DNA from: Aquila chrysaetos chrysaetos
Lineage: Eukaryota; Chordata; Aves; Accipitriformes; Accipitridae
Assembly: GCF_900496995.4 (NCBI RefSeq)
Contig: NC_044004.1
Span: 1-64,000 of the forward strand
Length of the DNA: 64,000 nucleotides
Direction: 5' to 3'
Both the position numbers and the translations under genes were made by a program. Shown one piece after another: positions 20,534 to 33,741 of this stretch. The notes under the pieces were generated by a model. That model saw only the letters and a program-made list of their open reading frames with translations, searched no databases and was not told the DNA's origin. The first letter of the stretch is position 1; every line of letters begins with the position of its first letter.

Positions 20534-20888
20534 CTAGATGTCATCGTGGTACTCCCCATACCTTGCTGTGACAGCTTCCTCAAGATGAACCGCTGCGCCA
20601 CCCATTAAGGCAAATGCTGGGGACATCATGCCAGAGCAGTCCACCTTGGATTCATAAAGGCATTTCATACGGCCTGCGTCGTAAAACCCCACCTTGCCTT
20701 TGTCACACTCAAGGCAGATGCCCAAGCACGACGGCAGGGGGAGGATTCTGCTTGCTGGATCCTTGGGGGAAGCAGGTGTCATGGGGATAAAGAACTTCTT
20801 CATGCCTAAAGTGACCCGTGTGACAGGCTGTGATGAGTCAAAGAAGGCATCTTCACTCCCACTGTCATGACCACTGTCTTGCTCGTAT
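20534..20888 (-). CDS. TRIM36: TRIM36 last coding exon: SPRY end and stop
   Basis: From [20 protein letters not shown] through [16 protein letters not shown] to the stop TAG at 20534-20536. I see no AATAAA between the stop and the CR1 fragment at about 20010, only a TATAAA variant near 20039-20044. The 3' UTR may be truncated. Confidence 0.95.
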
Positions 20889-23800
20889 CTAGAACAGAAA
20901 AACAACCATTTGCTTTTGTCATATTCTGAAGTGGGATCAGTGACGTGAACTGGAGAAAACAGTTTTGTGTGATAGGTAACACCACACTATCAACCACAAA
21001 AACTTGGGGGGTAAAAATATAGCTAAGCCAGGAGGGAAGATGAATTTAGGAGGTGGAGAACACTTACTTGGGCCACCTCAAACAATTAATAACAGCTAAA
21101 CACTACTACTGAGGACAAGGCCACAGAAGGCTTTACTAAGGAGTGGATGTATCTAAATGTACTCATGCTAGGCCATCATTAATGAACCTACAGGTAAATT
21201 AGTTAACTTGAGAAGTAATTTAGCAAATATGACTAATCATTACAGACAACACGTTTAACTTTATTTACGTAATCTTAAACAGCACCAGTCAATACATTTA
21301 ACATTACTGTTGTCCTGTGAGTTTTCCATGACACTGCTGTATTACATTGTCTTTAAAACTCAAAATACAAAAAGTAGTGGTTTAAGGTTTTCGTTGGGGT
21401 TGATTTGTTTGTTTGTTTTTTAGAAGTGCTCTGCCTGGAGGCTTCCATGAATCCCTGTTCCCCAGCTGGTTACTGGGGAAAGTTTGTAGCTAGGTTTGTT
21501 CAGTTTACATGCTTTTCCCCCTACTCCTGTCCCCAGATGAAGACAGAGCTGAGAAGCACGCATTCTTCTGTGCGGACAATCCCTAGCTAGATTTGCGGGC
21601 TTGGGGTGTTTGGGGGGAAGTTGGATGTGTGTCAGCTAAAGTTTTCCAGATATTTGTGTGGATAAGGAAAAAAATCAGGAAATCAGGATCTAATTTCTCA
21701 CTTTGCAAAAAGGCTCCATCTAACTTTAAGCAGCTCAAGACATTTGCATTTTTACACTTTCACTATGTTATACAGGAGGAAGCCAATACATTTGTTAGAT
21801 TCCTGAAAAAGTTAAGAGTTCCCAGGAGATAGCCTCCCAGCCTGCAGTTCCTGCACATATCCAGGCTTACTACACAACTGTAATTGAGAGCTGGAGATCT
21901 TTTTGCTGGTTTGTCCACTGTACTTTGGCTTGTGCTCAGTAGCACTCCGGTACTGTAAGCAAGCGTATAGCCTGGGATAAGCCAGTGACTTGGAATCCAC
22001 CATGATGCAAGCTACAGCAAAGTTACACAGATAGGCACAGTGAACATTGTACCTCTGAATGGCTGCCAAACCTAGTATGCTAAGGGAATTAAGGCAGAGG
22101 CTTACTACTGACAATTAAGCATTGCTTCACTCTTGCAACTGACGGCTTTTTTTTTTTTACGTTCTTGCTTTACATCCCTATAGATGTATCTTGACATCTA
22201 TAGGAACCTGATTTCTTTCCCAAAAAGAAAGAAAATAGGACTCTGGATAATTAGAATTTCTTCTACTAGTAGCAGGGGACGAACAGGACAACATGCTTAC
22301 ACCATATTCTTCAAGCCACTTTCCACTGGTTAGGTTCTCCTTGTGTACTAACTGAGACCAGACTCACCCTTAATTTATTTTTTAAAAAGCCATCTCCTTA
22401 TATAAAACATGTATTCAGCAAGAGTCTGGAATTTACCTTGGGCTGGTCACATCATAGGTATTATGGAACAATTTCTGTATCTTGCTGCTAGAAACAACTC
22501 CCACTTTCACCAGGTAGGAATAGGCTTCCACATGAAAAGCCCAGAAGTGCTTCCCTTTGGCAATCCCAGTGTCGCCAATGATGTAATCCAGGGTTGTGTA
22601 GCATCCGACCTGCATGTGCTCAGATCCCAGCAGTAGAGGAAATCCAGCCCTACTTTCCACAGAGGTTCTTCCTGGGTTCAGCAGGAGATGTTCGCTGTTG
22701 TACCCACATTTGTCATCAAAAAGAAAACTGAAAACTGAAAAACAGTATCCCCAAAATTTTCCTCTTGGTTAAGTATTTGACCTTCTGTGCTTATAAACTA
22801 CATTTTAAGTCACACGGGTGTTAGAATTTCTCACTTTTAAAGGCTACCAGGAATGTCAAGCAAGTGTCAGTATGCCACCCATTTAACCTGTTTGTTAACA
22901 GTGTTTCTCAACATTTATGCAACCGGTAACAGTCTAGCAGAAGTCCGGGAACTACTGGAAACCACCTACAGCTCTTAACACCGACAGACATGGGTTCAGC
23001 ACCTGGTGGACATAAGAAAATCCAATACCTGGAGCTGGAGGCGTATGCAAAATAACTTCTTGGCTCCAAGGGCTACAGATGGACCCTTTATATCCTCGAA
23101 CTCTGAAGGCATAGCTGCTGTTGTCATCAAGATCAGCTATTGCTTTGCTCTTGCTGCAAACTTTGATCTCCTGCCACGTCGCACTCTCCTCTTCTCTATT
23201 AAGCTTATGATACTCAAGAACATAGGTATCAGCTGAGTCTCTCTTCCCAGGGCGTTCCCAACTGATCAGAGCTTTGTTGTAGACTCTGCTCTGCTCTTCA
23301 TTGATTTCTGGTGTTTCTAGACCTGGAATGCCAGAGATTCAGGAGAAAAAAAATCTCAAATTCAGATATACGTTGTTTCAGAGTTAACAATACAAGCCCT
23401 TTCTTGAGCGGCTATAGCACTGTGTGTGTGCGCGAGTGAAATCTGACTTCCCTAGTTGAAGAGTGCATACGAGGATGGTTCTGTTCATGCACTTAAATAA
23501 ATCCCCTATTTTCTGTTTTTACTTTGAAATTTGTATTACTTATTTCTGCTGGCAGCTAAAAAAAACATATAAGAAACTATTCTTTTCTGTCATACAACAA
23601 AAAGCTTCTAGGAAGACCGAGTATTATTTAATTACAATATTTTGAAAGCCAGTGTAAACTGGTACTGAATGCAATGGCATCTTAGCTTCTTTATCAGCCT
23701 TGGTGCCAGGCAATGCCTTGTGGGTCACGGAGACAGAAGGCACAACACAAGTCACAACACTGAGTTCTGCAACTACAGCCCTGCGTCAGTTTTGCCTCTT

Positions 23801-26800
23801 TCCAGAGAAGCCCTTAAAGCCGTAACTCGAGAAAGACCTGATGCTCTCGCTATTTACCATTGGAATGGAAGGCCAAGTCACCAAGGATGTCTTCTTGCTT
23901 GGCTATGTCCACCACAAAGTCTTCAAAAGTAGTTTCAGCTGCTGGCCTGAAGTTCTTCAGAGATTCAGTAGCTTTTTGGATTCTGAAAGCACAGAAGCAG
24001 AAGTATGGCAGAAGAGAGAAAAGGGAATTCACATGTCTGCATTCCTTAAGGTAAAAACGCTAGGTTTTGCTTTAAAAAAAGTTGTTTTCATGTGCTCACT
24101 GATGCTTCCCAGAAATTTCTGTCTCTCTAGACAGAATTCAAATGCAAAATTTACAGGTTTTTTTGTAGATCAGTGTAAATATAAGGAACAGGTAATTGTT
24201 CAGCTGGCAAAGCATTGTAACAATTTGGGGCATTATGTTCCAAGAACAAAACAGGTGTGGAGAACAACCATTAAGATCAAAGAGTTTAAAGCCAGAAGAG
24301 ACCTGTTAGATTAACTTGCAAATACCTGATACAATCTCTGAGCAAAGGAATGTGTCAGTGAGCTGAATGAGCTACCCTTCCACTGCAGTCCTACTGAACA
24401 AGGCTAGGCATTGTCGCAGGACAGAGCCCCTCCTGTGTGCTGTTCCTTAACGCACACTGTCATGTAGTAATTTCTACTGCGTGGTACCAGGACCATCTCC
24501 TGAGCATCTGCAATACAAGGTACTGCATTCAATACTTTGCTAGCAGGTGTCAAAAGAGTATGACTGACCAGACATCCTGGAACAGTGCCTGTACCTCAAA
24601 CAGAAGATAATTAAGATACCTGACATGAAGTTGTTTTGCTGTTTGAACAAAAAAAGATGGATCAGTTTCTTTAAGCACTTCTTGAGCATATCCTACAAGG
24701 CCATTACTTTCCAGGAGCCCTTGATATTCTTCTGCTTGCGCCTGCAATTTTTCCAGCCTGAAATTCTTAGAGGCTTCAATTGCCTTAAGAGCTGCAGATT
24801 TCTTCTCTTCCAGGACATGAGATGATAATTTCTCAAAACTCTGAGATGCTTCTTCTTTAGCTCTTTCACTGTTGCACTAGGAGGGAACAAAAGACGTTTT
24901 AGACAGAGTCCGCAGCACTGTGACTGTGTACAGAAACACACTTAAGGCTGCTCAAGGTATCATAGCAATCTAGTAATCCATTTGACAGACAAGACTAATG
25001 AGCTTTGTTATGCTCTTCAGCACTGAAAATGGAATCAGCACTGCACCCAAGCTAGTGAGCATTTACTATCTTAACACAGAGAACGAAGAGCAGGAAAGTA
25101 TTCCTCTGATGAGATCTTGAATGATGCACAGCATTTGTCTGAACAGCTCATCAAAAAGCACTGTAAAAGCAGGTCAGTCTCTGAAATCTTCATGCCCAAG
25201 AGCTAGGTGCTCTTCCACCTTCCCCAATCACCCTCAACTGGGTGTCCAGCCCAGTTTCTCACGTATGCCCTCAGACTGTAGTGCCACCTCTGCCCAGTGC
25301 CCTGGATAAAAGGAACTACAAAGTAGGAAGACAATCTCTATCAAGATAAAGGCAAGTGCCAGAACTCCTGCAATTTCTGCCACTGCGTTTTTCAGCTTGT
25401 ATGTGAGCTCCCAGCTCTGGCTCCTCTGCAGGGAGATTTTGCCCTTAATTCTGACTTTACTGGAACATCCTCAAGGCAAACAGACGGTGTAAATTGTGCA
25501 GCACCATTAGTACACAAGAGCTGTAAGTCTAACCCACCTCTCTTTGGTTAAGGTATCAAATAAGCTTTATTTCAATTAAACTTACAGCAGCACCCAAAAC
25601 TTAACTTCCCTCTGTATGTTGCCCAAATTTCCCATGCTGTCAGGACTACGTCTTGCCGTGAGTGATTCAGGACTAACACAAAACTGTTCAGAAATTGTTT
25701 TACTGGCTAACTGAAAAAACCCAAAGGATTTGAAACACTTCACTAAAAGCAGTTCAAGTCCCCGCTCTGTCCCTGCAAGGGCCATCCCCAGACAACCCAC
25801 AAGCCACTCTTACCTCTGTTTCTTTCAGCAGCAGATCCAGCTGTGTGATGTGAGCTTTCACCTGGCTCTCCTTACTGATGAGGTACTCGGTATCTTTTGA
25901 AAGCTTCTCCTGTTAAAAAAAACCCTGCAAACTGGCAGAATAAGGGTATCCCACCCCAACTGACCACCAGCGCAGGCAGAACATCCCACTCGTGCTCGGT
26001 TTATCTAGTTAAAAGGACAGCAGCCTGCCACCAGTCACGAGCAGCAACCCTGCGGAGAATTGCTCGGTGACCTCTGATGACTGCACAGGGATATCAGGCC
26101 ACTGCTGTGAGCAGGACTGGGGGCACAGCCTCTAAGGACAAGAGGTAACAGCCTCAGCTGGCTCATTCTGCCCCAGCCACAGGAGTCACCCTCTCTTAGG
26201 CTAGGAACATGAAGCTTCAGGACACTACTAAAACTTACAGAAAAGCCTTGTTAGTTATTAACTCATTTGTAATAAGATTTGCTAGAAAAATTAGCGTTTC
26301 AAAGCATGAACTTGGGAGTGTCTCTGCACTTCCTTAGTTGCAAGAGTTAACAGCTGTACAGGAAAAGCCTTGCAAACAGTCAAGGAGGCCAAAGAGCACA
26401 AGGCTGGCTGGGCTGGTCTTTCTTTTTTTTTTTTTTTTTTTTTTTTCCCTGTGAGCAGAAGAGGAAGAAAAGGAAGAAGCGGAGGTAGCAGCAAATCATT
26501 CTTTAATAACAAAGCAACGTTTGCAAGTCTTCCCTGTTGTACTGTGCTTAGGGAATTAACAGCTATGCAACTTCAGAATTATACAAGGTCCCAACAGATA
26601 CTTCAGATGCAAATTTTTCAGGAGGGCTTCTAAAGTATCAGCTAACCCAAGCCACAAGGACATTTATCTTAAAAAAGCTAGACTGTAAAGTGTTAACTGC
26701 TTAAACCTTCTACATCGCTCAGTACTGCTGTACAGTCGGCTAAAATAAGGTGAAAGCACTTTTAAGGGGTTATGTTTCAAGCCTCATAGAAAATATAGTT

Positions 26801-29800
26801 TAGTTTCTCAGAGGTGCACTATGTCACACTAATATATACGTGAACAGATGTTGCCCAACAGCATGCCTCATGACTAGTTCACTGTCCTCTAAACACACGT
26901 CCTGGCTTCCTGCCAGAAGGAGTTTGCCCTTACACCAGAAGCTCAGTACTCTTCCCCTTCTTAAGGCCAGGTCCAACAGTATTTACTTTTACCTTAAGGG
27001 TTTTGTAGGCAGTGCTCATGGTTGTTACTCTATGGTTTGCATGACATCCACCCAGTTTACAAAGATGACAAACAGGCCTTCTGCAGAGTTCACAGTACAT
27101 GTTTACCCTCTCCATTTCGTGTTCTGGACACATCAAAATCTGAAAAAAAAGAGCAGAGCGAATGCAGGTGTACTTCCAAAAACTGAGGTGCTCAACAAGC
27201 CATCAAACCACTCAGTCATCCCACAGCAGTGTCTGATTTCATTAGTGAATTTTTTACATTCAGTTTATGTTCCACCTTTTATATGTGGCCATGCCAGTGA
27301 AAGCCAGCAGATGAACACACTGTTCCACAAGGTTTACAGTCAGTAAACCTGTGGCAATGTCTGTGTACACGTCATGTAGCCTCTCTATTGCAATCAACCC
27401 TGTTGCTAATCCCTGAAGTTGTTTGCATGCCTCAAACTCCCTACGCTCCTGTTCAGACCTGTAAATGCAACATACAACACACCCACCCTGTCAAATTTAA
27501 CCGCGTCCATGCCAGCATCTCTTGAAACAGCTATGAAGTGTTTCTTAAAGCAAGAGTTGCCATGATATGGTAATGATTTAAGTTTAAGCTAGACTCTGAT
27601 CAGCCACATAGCTATTGCTCTTGGAGCAACAAACAAAATGCAGCCACCACCACCAGTCACAGTCATTTTAAAGACAAAAGGCTCCAGTGTTTCAATTTTG
27701 CTGTCTGACTCCAATTACGAGTTGTTCATGCTGAACGCTAATTCCGGTATCAGCTTAAACAGCACTGCAAAACATACACACACACACAGGGCTGTGCAGG
27801 CAGACATCTCCAAACACTGCAGTCATGCTCTTAGTCTGTAGAAGGAATTTTTCCACTGCAGTGCATAGTCACACCTAACAGAAACCTTGTATAAGCCAGA
27901 ATTACAGCCTGCAAGCTGGAGACAGAAGAGGTTAGCAGATTACCTTGACTAGTTCTCTCAACATTCAAGAACAATCAGCCCAGTATGTGCTTTTCCCATC
28001 CCCACCACACACGTTACAAAGTGCTTTCCAGTCTGGTTGTAAATTAAAGTGATGACTGGGAACATTGTTCAGGTAACCAACAAATACTCCATGCATTCAG
28101 CTCAGGTCTCAACAATGCAGTGCCATGAAAAAAATGCACTTTTCTTTCTTTACATTAAGCTCAAACAGTCCTCAAAAAAGTCTCTATAAGAGCACAGTAA
28201 AGTTCAGTTTAACCACTTCTCCCCCTTTTGCTCTGCTTCAATAGAATTCAACTCCTGACTTTTCAACCCCAATTCAGTCTGCATGTAGTATAACAACAGG
28301 GTACCTTTATGACTACACAAGGATCACAAGATGCCTTTGGTGTTTTTAACTAGCAACATTGCAGCAGTGAGGGTTTAGATACCCTAGAAGCAAAGTTTTT
28401 AAGGAGCTGTACAGCATTTTAGATCGAGAGCTGGAAGGCAGCACGCAAACTTTTACCTTACCCATTTATCCAATGAAGGGACATTTCACGAAGATAGCTG
28501 TGTGCTAGTGCATTTTAAAGCACACCAAGCACATGCTTGTTCTTAACTACAATGAATGTGTTAGACTCAAGAAAAACGGCACTAAGTGGACTTCTAGAAG
28601 TTCACTATCTGCCAGCTCGCTAACTTTTGAGGCTCTAATTTCTGCAGCCTCAGAAAGAAGGTACACCACCAGTCAAGAGTTTCTTCTTACGCATTGCCCA
28701 TTAAATCAGATCTACTTAATTTAATCAAAATTAATCAGGACTCTTTGAACACCAGCATTTCCAATATTTGTGGGACCTCCAGCAAGGTCAGTGGCCACAG
28801 ACACTGCCATGTTCTGCACTACACTTAGCAGGAGAGACAAAGCTAACGGAACTTGCAATCACTCTGTTTTGTCTAAGTGCAGCAGCAGCAGCAGCAGTAT
28901 GTAAAGTAGAAAACTTGCCATTACATTTTTCTCTTCTGCTATAGCTAAAAAAATAACAGGGTGTAATAACAACAGAGACCTGAACTCCACCTTTTGCTAT
29001 TGCTAGATGCAAGGAAGAAGAGAAAGAAGATGCTTTGTGATGGATCAAGTTCAGACACAAAACACCCAAAGGCAACCTGCCTTAAGGGGGCAGGGGGGAG
29101 GCCAGTTGTTTTGGGTTTTTCAAGTTTCCGCACACAGGCGTTCTCCTTAACCCGACTTTCAGAGAAAAGCACTGCCACTCTAGATGTTCAAGATCATTAA
29201 GTGTTCCAAAAAAAGAAAAAATAAAGACCCAAACCACAAATACCACAATCCATTTCCCAAAGTAAAAAAATCCTTATTTTTAGAGTCCCCTTCAAATATG
29301 TTCTCAGTGTCCTCTTGAACAACCACCACTTCATCATCAACAAGAACAAAAGCTTATGGTTCGCTCCATAAACAACAGCAATAATCAGTAAAGCAATAAC
29401 GGTCCTAAAAAGCGACTACCGTTGCACAGGTATGTCTGAAGCTCTATGTGAATGGCACAACCCAAATTCTGGAAGATACGGTATCCTTACCTTGGGTCTG
29501 AAGTTGGTGGTTGGTCCTACATATTCATGCTGGGCTTTCACAGTTCCCCAAGGATGGTGTATTTTGAAACATTCATTGCAATAGCTTGCACTGCAGTCCA
29601 CGCAGCTCTTTGTGGACCCTTGAGGTGGCGGTTTGCAGAAATCGCACATAATAGCAACGGCTGCCCTGGCTGCCTGTCTGTACCTTTCCACAATGGTTTC
29701 CAGAGTAAAACTACGAAATAAGCCATTGAGGCCACGTCCTCCAAGATCAATATCCCGCTGGCAACCCGGACAAGGAAATAGACTCGATCGAGGAGTCAGT

Positions 29801-29834
29801 GAATTGCGTTTTCTGCCTGTGTAGACACCAAATC
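20534..29834 (-). CDS. TRIM36: TRIM36 (RBCC E3 ligase), eight exons, 5' RING exons absent
   Basis: Minus-strand gene of the class I (COS-box) TRIM family. TRIM36 is an E3 ubiquitin ligase with a reported role in the acrosome reaction (haprin). Exons, 5' to 3': 29834-29491, 27139-26993, 25909-25814, 24876-24620, 23982-23858, 23322-23029, 22734-22437, 20888-20534. All junctions have GT/AG, all phases match, and there is no stop or frameshift across about 635 codons. They encode the last RING zinc ligands (FPCPGC), B-box 1, B-box 2, coiled coil, COS box, fibronectin type III and a B30.2/SPRY domain ending [10 protein letters not shown]. Mammalian TRIM36 is about 728 residues. The missing 90 or so, with most RING ligands, would lie upstream, but I find no such exon before the ERV at 33.6 kb. 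Either those exons lie beyond it or this copy is 5'-truncated. The paralogues MID1 and TRIM46 fit less well. Confidence 0.93.
22437..22734 (-). CDS. TRIM36: TRIM36 exon: B30.2/SPRY, first part
   Basis: 298 bp, [19 protein letters not shown] through [19 protein letters not shown] to NTYDVTSP. Two tandem ttcag acceptors lie here. The upstream one (exon start 22734) preserves the frame. Confidence 0.93.
23029..23322 (-). CDS. TRIM36: TRIM36 exon: fibronectin type III domain
   Basis: 294 bp, [20 protein letters not shown] through [14 protein letters not shown] and [14 protein letters not shown] to VILHTPPAP. Acceptor ggcattccag, donor gtattg. Confidence 0.95.
23858..23982 (-). CDS. TRIM36: TRIM36 exon: COS-box region
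   Basis: 125 bp, completing the split arginine and reading [20 protein letters not shown] to LGDLAFHSN plus one base. The COS box mediates microtubule association in this family. Confidence 0.95.
24620..24876 (-). CDS. TRIM36: TRIM36 exon: coiled coil, second part
   Basis: 257 bp, from [20 protein letters not shown] to TAKQLHV plus two bases of an arginine codon. Acceptor tccctcctag, donor gtatct. It includes [20 protein letters not shown], typical of TRIM36. Confidence 0.95.
25814..25909 (-). CDS. TRIM36: TRIM36 exon: coiled coil, first part
   Basis: 32 codons, [20 protein letters not shown] onward to LLLKETE, with heptad-like leucines. Clean ttttttaacag acceptor and gtaaga donor. Confidence 0.95.
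26993..27139 (-). CDS. TRIM36: TRIM36 exon: B-box 2
   Basis: 49 codons, phase 0 at both ends, from [19 protein letters not shown] to [11 protein letters not shown]. It carries the C/H zinc ligands of B-box 2. A cttttttttcag acceptor and a gtaaaa donor flank it. Confidence 0.95.
29491..29834 (-). CDS. TRIM36: TRIM36 exon: end of RING and B-box 1
   Basis: Encodes [19 protein letters not shown], then [17 protein letters not shown] and B-box 1 (CDFCKPPPQ... CSASYCNEC), ending ...TNFRPK at donor gtaagg. The acceptor is probably at 29835-29836. An alternative ag about 16 bases further in the gene direction gives a slightly shorter exon. The frame needs one base from the preceding exon in the first case. 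Confidence 0.9.
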
Positions 29835-30540
29835 CTGATTTAGGAGGAGCATAAACAGAAGAGGTTTAGATTTTAAAGGGAGAAGCACAGGAATTTATGA
29901 ACCAATTCCAAACTACTGTAGCACATCGTCCAAACCAGTACAATACTAACTCATATGCAGTCTGCCAAGCCAAAGAGAATACATTTGCCACGACAAGGTA
30001 GCGTAACGTCTGAGTCCAGGGGACATTGCAAACTACTGCTCTAAAACTTAAATCTATGTTAAGATGAATTTAGCTGTTCCAATCCTATCTTCTTCATCTA
30101 GTTTTGGATGCACTCAAGCTGCAGCCTTTCAAAACTCTAAACACAAACCCTTCCAGAAACCAGCTGGTTTTAGGCTAACTGGGTGCCCATATAGAGAGCA
30201 ACAGCTTCGTACCATATTGAAGTGAAAGATGCTTATTTCCACTGTGAGACTAGTTATTCCCAGACAAATATAGCCAACTTTGAGCTCCCTCAAGTTTGCT
30301 TTGGCTGAGTTGAGCTTATCTGGCTCATCCCAAGAGGCATCATATAAAAATAAAGAGGAAAACCAAAGAACTAGATATTACCTGTATGAAATCCCAGACA
30401 AATCATTTAGTCAAAATATGCAGAGGCTGACTTGGCCCTTGCTGAATGGCCTCGATAAAGGAGGGCTGCTAAGTAAGCCCCGCGCACCAAAGGCGATGCC
30501 GAGATGGTTATGCCTCAGAGATTCCTCTACCTTGAACTGG
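29835..30540. other. TRIM36 intron sequence, no exon seen
   Basis: AT-rich, unique. I looked on the minus strand for the C-P-x-C, C-x-H and C-x2-C codon patterns of the RING exons and saw none. Confidence 0.5.
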
Positions 30541-30990
30541 GGAATCATAGAATGGTTTGGGCTGGAAGGGACCTTAAAGGTCCTCTAGTTCCACCTCCCT
30601 TGCCATGGGCAGGGACACCTTCCACTGGACCAGGGTGCTCCAAGCCCCATCCAACCTGGCCTTGAACACTGCCAGGGATGGGGCAGCCACAACCTCTCTG
30701 GGCAACCTGTGCCAGTGCCTCACCATGCTCACAGTCCAGAACTTCTTCCTTACACACAATCTAAATCTACCCTCTCTCAATTTAAAGCCATTACCCCTTG
30801 TCCTATCACTACATGTCCTCGTAAAAAGTCCCTCTCCAGCTTTCTTGTAGGCGCCCTTTAGGTACTGGCAGGCTGCTGTAAGGTCTCCCCGGAGCCTTCT
30901 CTTCTCCAGGCTGAACAACCCCAACTCTCTCAGCTTGTCTCCATAGGAGAGGTTCCCCAGCCCTCTGATCATCTCCATGGCCCTGCTCTG
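30541..30990 (-). mobile_element. CR1 3' end fragment
   Basis: The minus strand reads the CR1 ORF2 C-terminus ([44 protein letters not shown]) and the 3' end with 'gaccatcctatgattc'-type sequence, reading on the plus strand as 'gaatcatagaatggtttggg'. It is 5'-truncated, the usual state for CR1. Confidence 0.9.
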
Positions 30991-33570
30991 GAATCACAGA
31001 TCTGCATGGTTACACAGGGTACATCTATGTCTCTTCATTTCAAAAGGAGACAGCAGAGAAACTGCACTCCTACCAAACAGCTACGCACAAATTTCCCCTC
31101 CTCTCCAAAATAAAGCGACCAAAGGCTCAAGTACAGCCACAAGCCTCAGGAGCCTCTGGAGCCTGTTCAAGGGGATGGCTCGCACAGACCCAAAAGCTAT
31201 TTACAGGGTCACGTCCTTGAGGCTATCAAACAGGGAGTGCATCCCCATGTCTCACTCGTGAACCCACAGGACACAACTATCAAAAAGAGACCTTTATGTA
31301 TTTCTGAAGCAGGGCAAGCCAGTGTTTCGGCTTAACATGTATGCTCTCAGCTTCTCCTTATGAAGAAACAAAAAAGCATTCTTTGCAGCTGGGGCGTGGT
31401 TTTAAGATCCCTTTGAGAGGACTGCACGCTGGTATAACTAACAAATTCGTAAATGGAGGTATGACTTAAAGTTGAATTCTTAGTGTTGAAATAGGTTCTT
31501 CTTCAGAAGGGGACATTTGTTCTCATCCATATTTAGTCTGTATTTAGATCTTCCCACCAGAAATGTCAATGCTTCCTTTCTTTTTGAAGTGTCCTTTGCT
31601 GCTATCTAAAAGACACTTGCCTTGTGCTGCTCTCCTGTGGCTGCTTCACCCAACAATCCAAAACCTCCCTTCCTATCACGGCCTTTCCAGTCTCTTCAAA
31701 AAACCCAAACCAACACTCCCACAAGGAACCAGTTCCTTTAAAAATCTTTGACATGTGTCCCATGGTAGTTATGCACAACTGCCAGCTAAGAACCCACAGA
31801 AAGAGCATGAATAAGTGTGTACAAGGTGGCAGTCTCAAATGCAGCTGGTCTCATGCCTTTCTGTAGGTTCTGAGCAAAACAACTAGACTGCATTTACAGA
31901 ACAGTATGGGTGACAAAAGGCACTGGTATACAAGTCTCTGGCCAAGGGAAGCACAGATTTTTTTTTTTTTAATTTTTTTTTTTTTTTTTAGTACTTACTT
32001 GAAGTGAATTAGTTACTCAAACTGTATGTCCTGCAGTACCTGTAACTTGGCATACACAGCAACACACACACATGCAATGCACAGCCACAGCAGTGAAACA
32101 CAAACTGTATTTGCAATGTATGCTCCAAGCTAGCACTGCACACAGGAACACAGAGAGATCTTCTACACAGACTTCTACAATGGCCTGAACAAAAAGATGA
32201 TTTTGCATGCAGTACCATGCAGTCAACGGCTACAGAAAGGCACCTGGAGTACTTACATTTGCTAAAACTAAGAAAATAGTGATACAGTGTACAGGGACTG
32301 CCTACAAGCGGTATGCTGTAGCAGAGAGCAAGCAATGACAAAGCAAGATAACAAGAGGAAAAACCATGGCGCAGTGGTCGAGTTTAAAAATACTATCTGA
32401 AATTCGTATCCGGTAGCATGCTTTTGAAGTCTGGCCCGAGCGGCTCAAATGTGGAAGGGGTGTCTGTTTAACTCAAAGGCGAGTTCAGCTGCATCCCAAT
32501 GGAGGCCTTTCATTCTGCCCGTGGTGGGCTGAAACAAGACGGTCATCACGAGCCATGCTCTGCGAAGACTGGTGACACTCTGCTTACGGAAAGCAATCCA
32601 GTGTCAAGGAAGTCCTGGGCACCTTCAGATGTCTCATCCCTTTTCTTTGACAGCACTCTAAGAGCCTAGGGTTGGTTCTTTTCCCCTGTTTTAAACCCTG
32701 GAAGTTTACTTGCTAAACTTCTTGGCATGCTCTGCCACTTCAACATTGAAAGTATGGAAACATCCTCTTTTTGCCTGGCGAGTGTTAAAATATTAATATG
32801 CAGTAAGAATTGGTCTGCTTTCTGCTCACAGGATTTCTACGGTTGTATTTTAAAAAGAAAGCACTGATGAAGTGCTAAATTACTTCAAGCACTATCTTTC
32901 CTATCTGCCTTCTGTCCAGTTTGCTAAAACTGAACTCTGCTTATATACCCCCCCCCCCCCCCCCCAATCCACAAAAAAACAGAGCAGCAAAAGCCATGGA
33001 TTTTGTAGTCGTATATAGATGTGCGGCTCAGAGATTAGGTCCTCCCCATATTCTCTTTTACACTTTGTCAATCTGGTTTACAACAAACAAGTATGTATTT
33101 TGCGAAATATTAGGAATCATCACAAGAAATTTTCCACTGTGGTTTGTAAACAGACTGCTCCACTTGCAATGAATAGCTCGATGCTCAACTAAAAAATTAG
33201 CACAACATATGCTAATGCTCAGACTCCAAACTCACAAATATTAGGATATAGATTGCAAAGACTCAAGTCAAAGAGCAATCTTAAGTATGTCTTTCAAAGG
33301 CAATGTTTAAATGTCCCCTTCCCAAGGAGAGGTACCAACACTTAAAATGTTGAAAAGCTCAACCTGCAGCTGATGGTTTGCAAAGGGATAAGACATCTTA
33401 AAGATAAAATTGTGTTTTCCAATTAAACAGTGTCACCAGAATTCTATGGTTATGGAAGACATGGAAGTTAAATGTGTGAGAGCTTAAAGAATAAAGATTT
33501 TAAAAGTCAACTGGATTCTCCTAAAAAATTAAAAAAAAATGTAAATGTATATTGCTACCTGTAAACTTTG
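30991..33570. other. AT-rich non-coding segment
   Basis: Probably the continuing TRIM36 upstream intron. It holds poly-T/A runs near 31960-31990, a run of about 22 Cs at 32949-32970, and no ORF with recognisable homology. I saw no RING exon on the minus strand. Confidence 0.5.
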
Positions 33571-33741
33571 ATTGGAATCCTGTTTGAGACTAAACTCATT
33601 TACCACAACTGGGGGCTCGTCCGGGAGGGTCTTAGTTCCTGCATTCTGACTTGATCAAGGAGGGGTGCCCCCACCATTTGGTGGCTCCTGATCCGGTCGG
33701 GTCGGGACTAACACCATCCTGAACCGGAATAAGGGCAAGCA
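33571..33741 (+). mobile_element. Inverted ERV U5/PBS/leader fragment
   Basis: This 171-bp piece is the reverse complement, with few changes, of 38740-38915. It carries the last 40 bp or so of U5 and a plus-strand tRNA-Pro PBS (TGGGGGCTCGTCCGGGA, 33610-33626), then leader. At 33741 it is joined head-on to the integrase end of the minus-strand provirus. There is no complete LTR to its left. Confidence 0.88.

Noticed and set aside
32009-32341. Cysteine-rich minus-strand frame as a RING exon
   Set aside because: The cysteine spacing does not fit a RING (no C-x2-C ... C-x-H-x2-C-x2-C), and no splice sites suit it.
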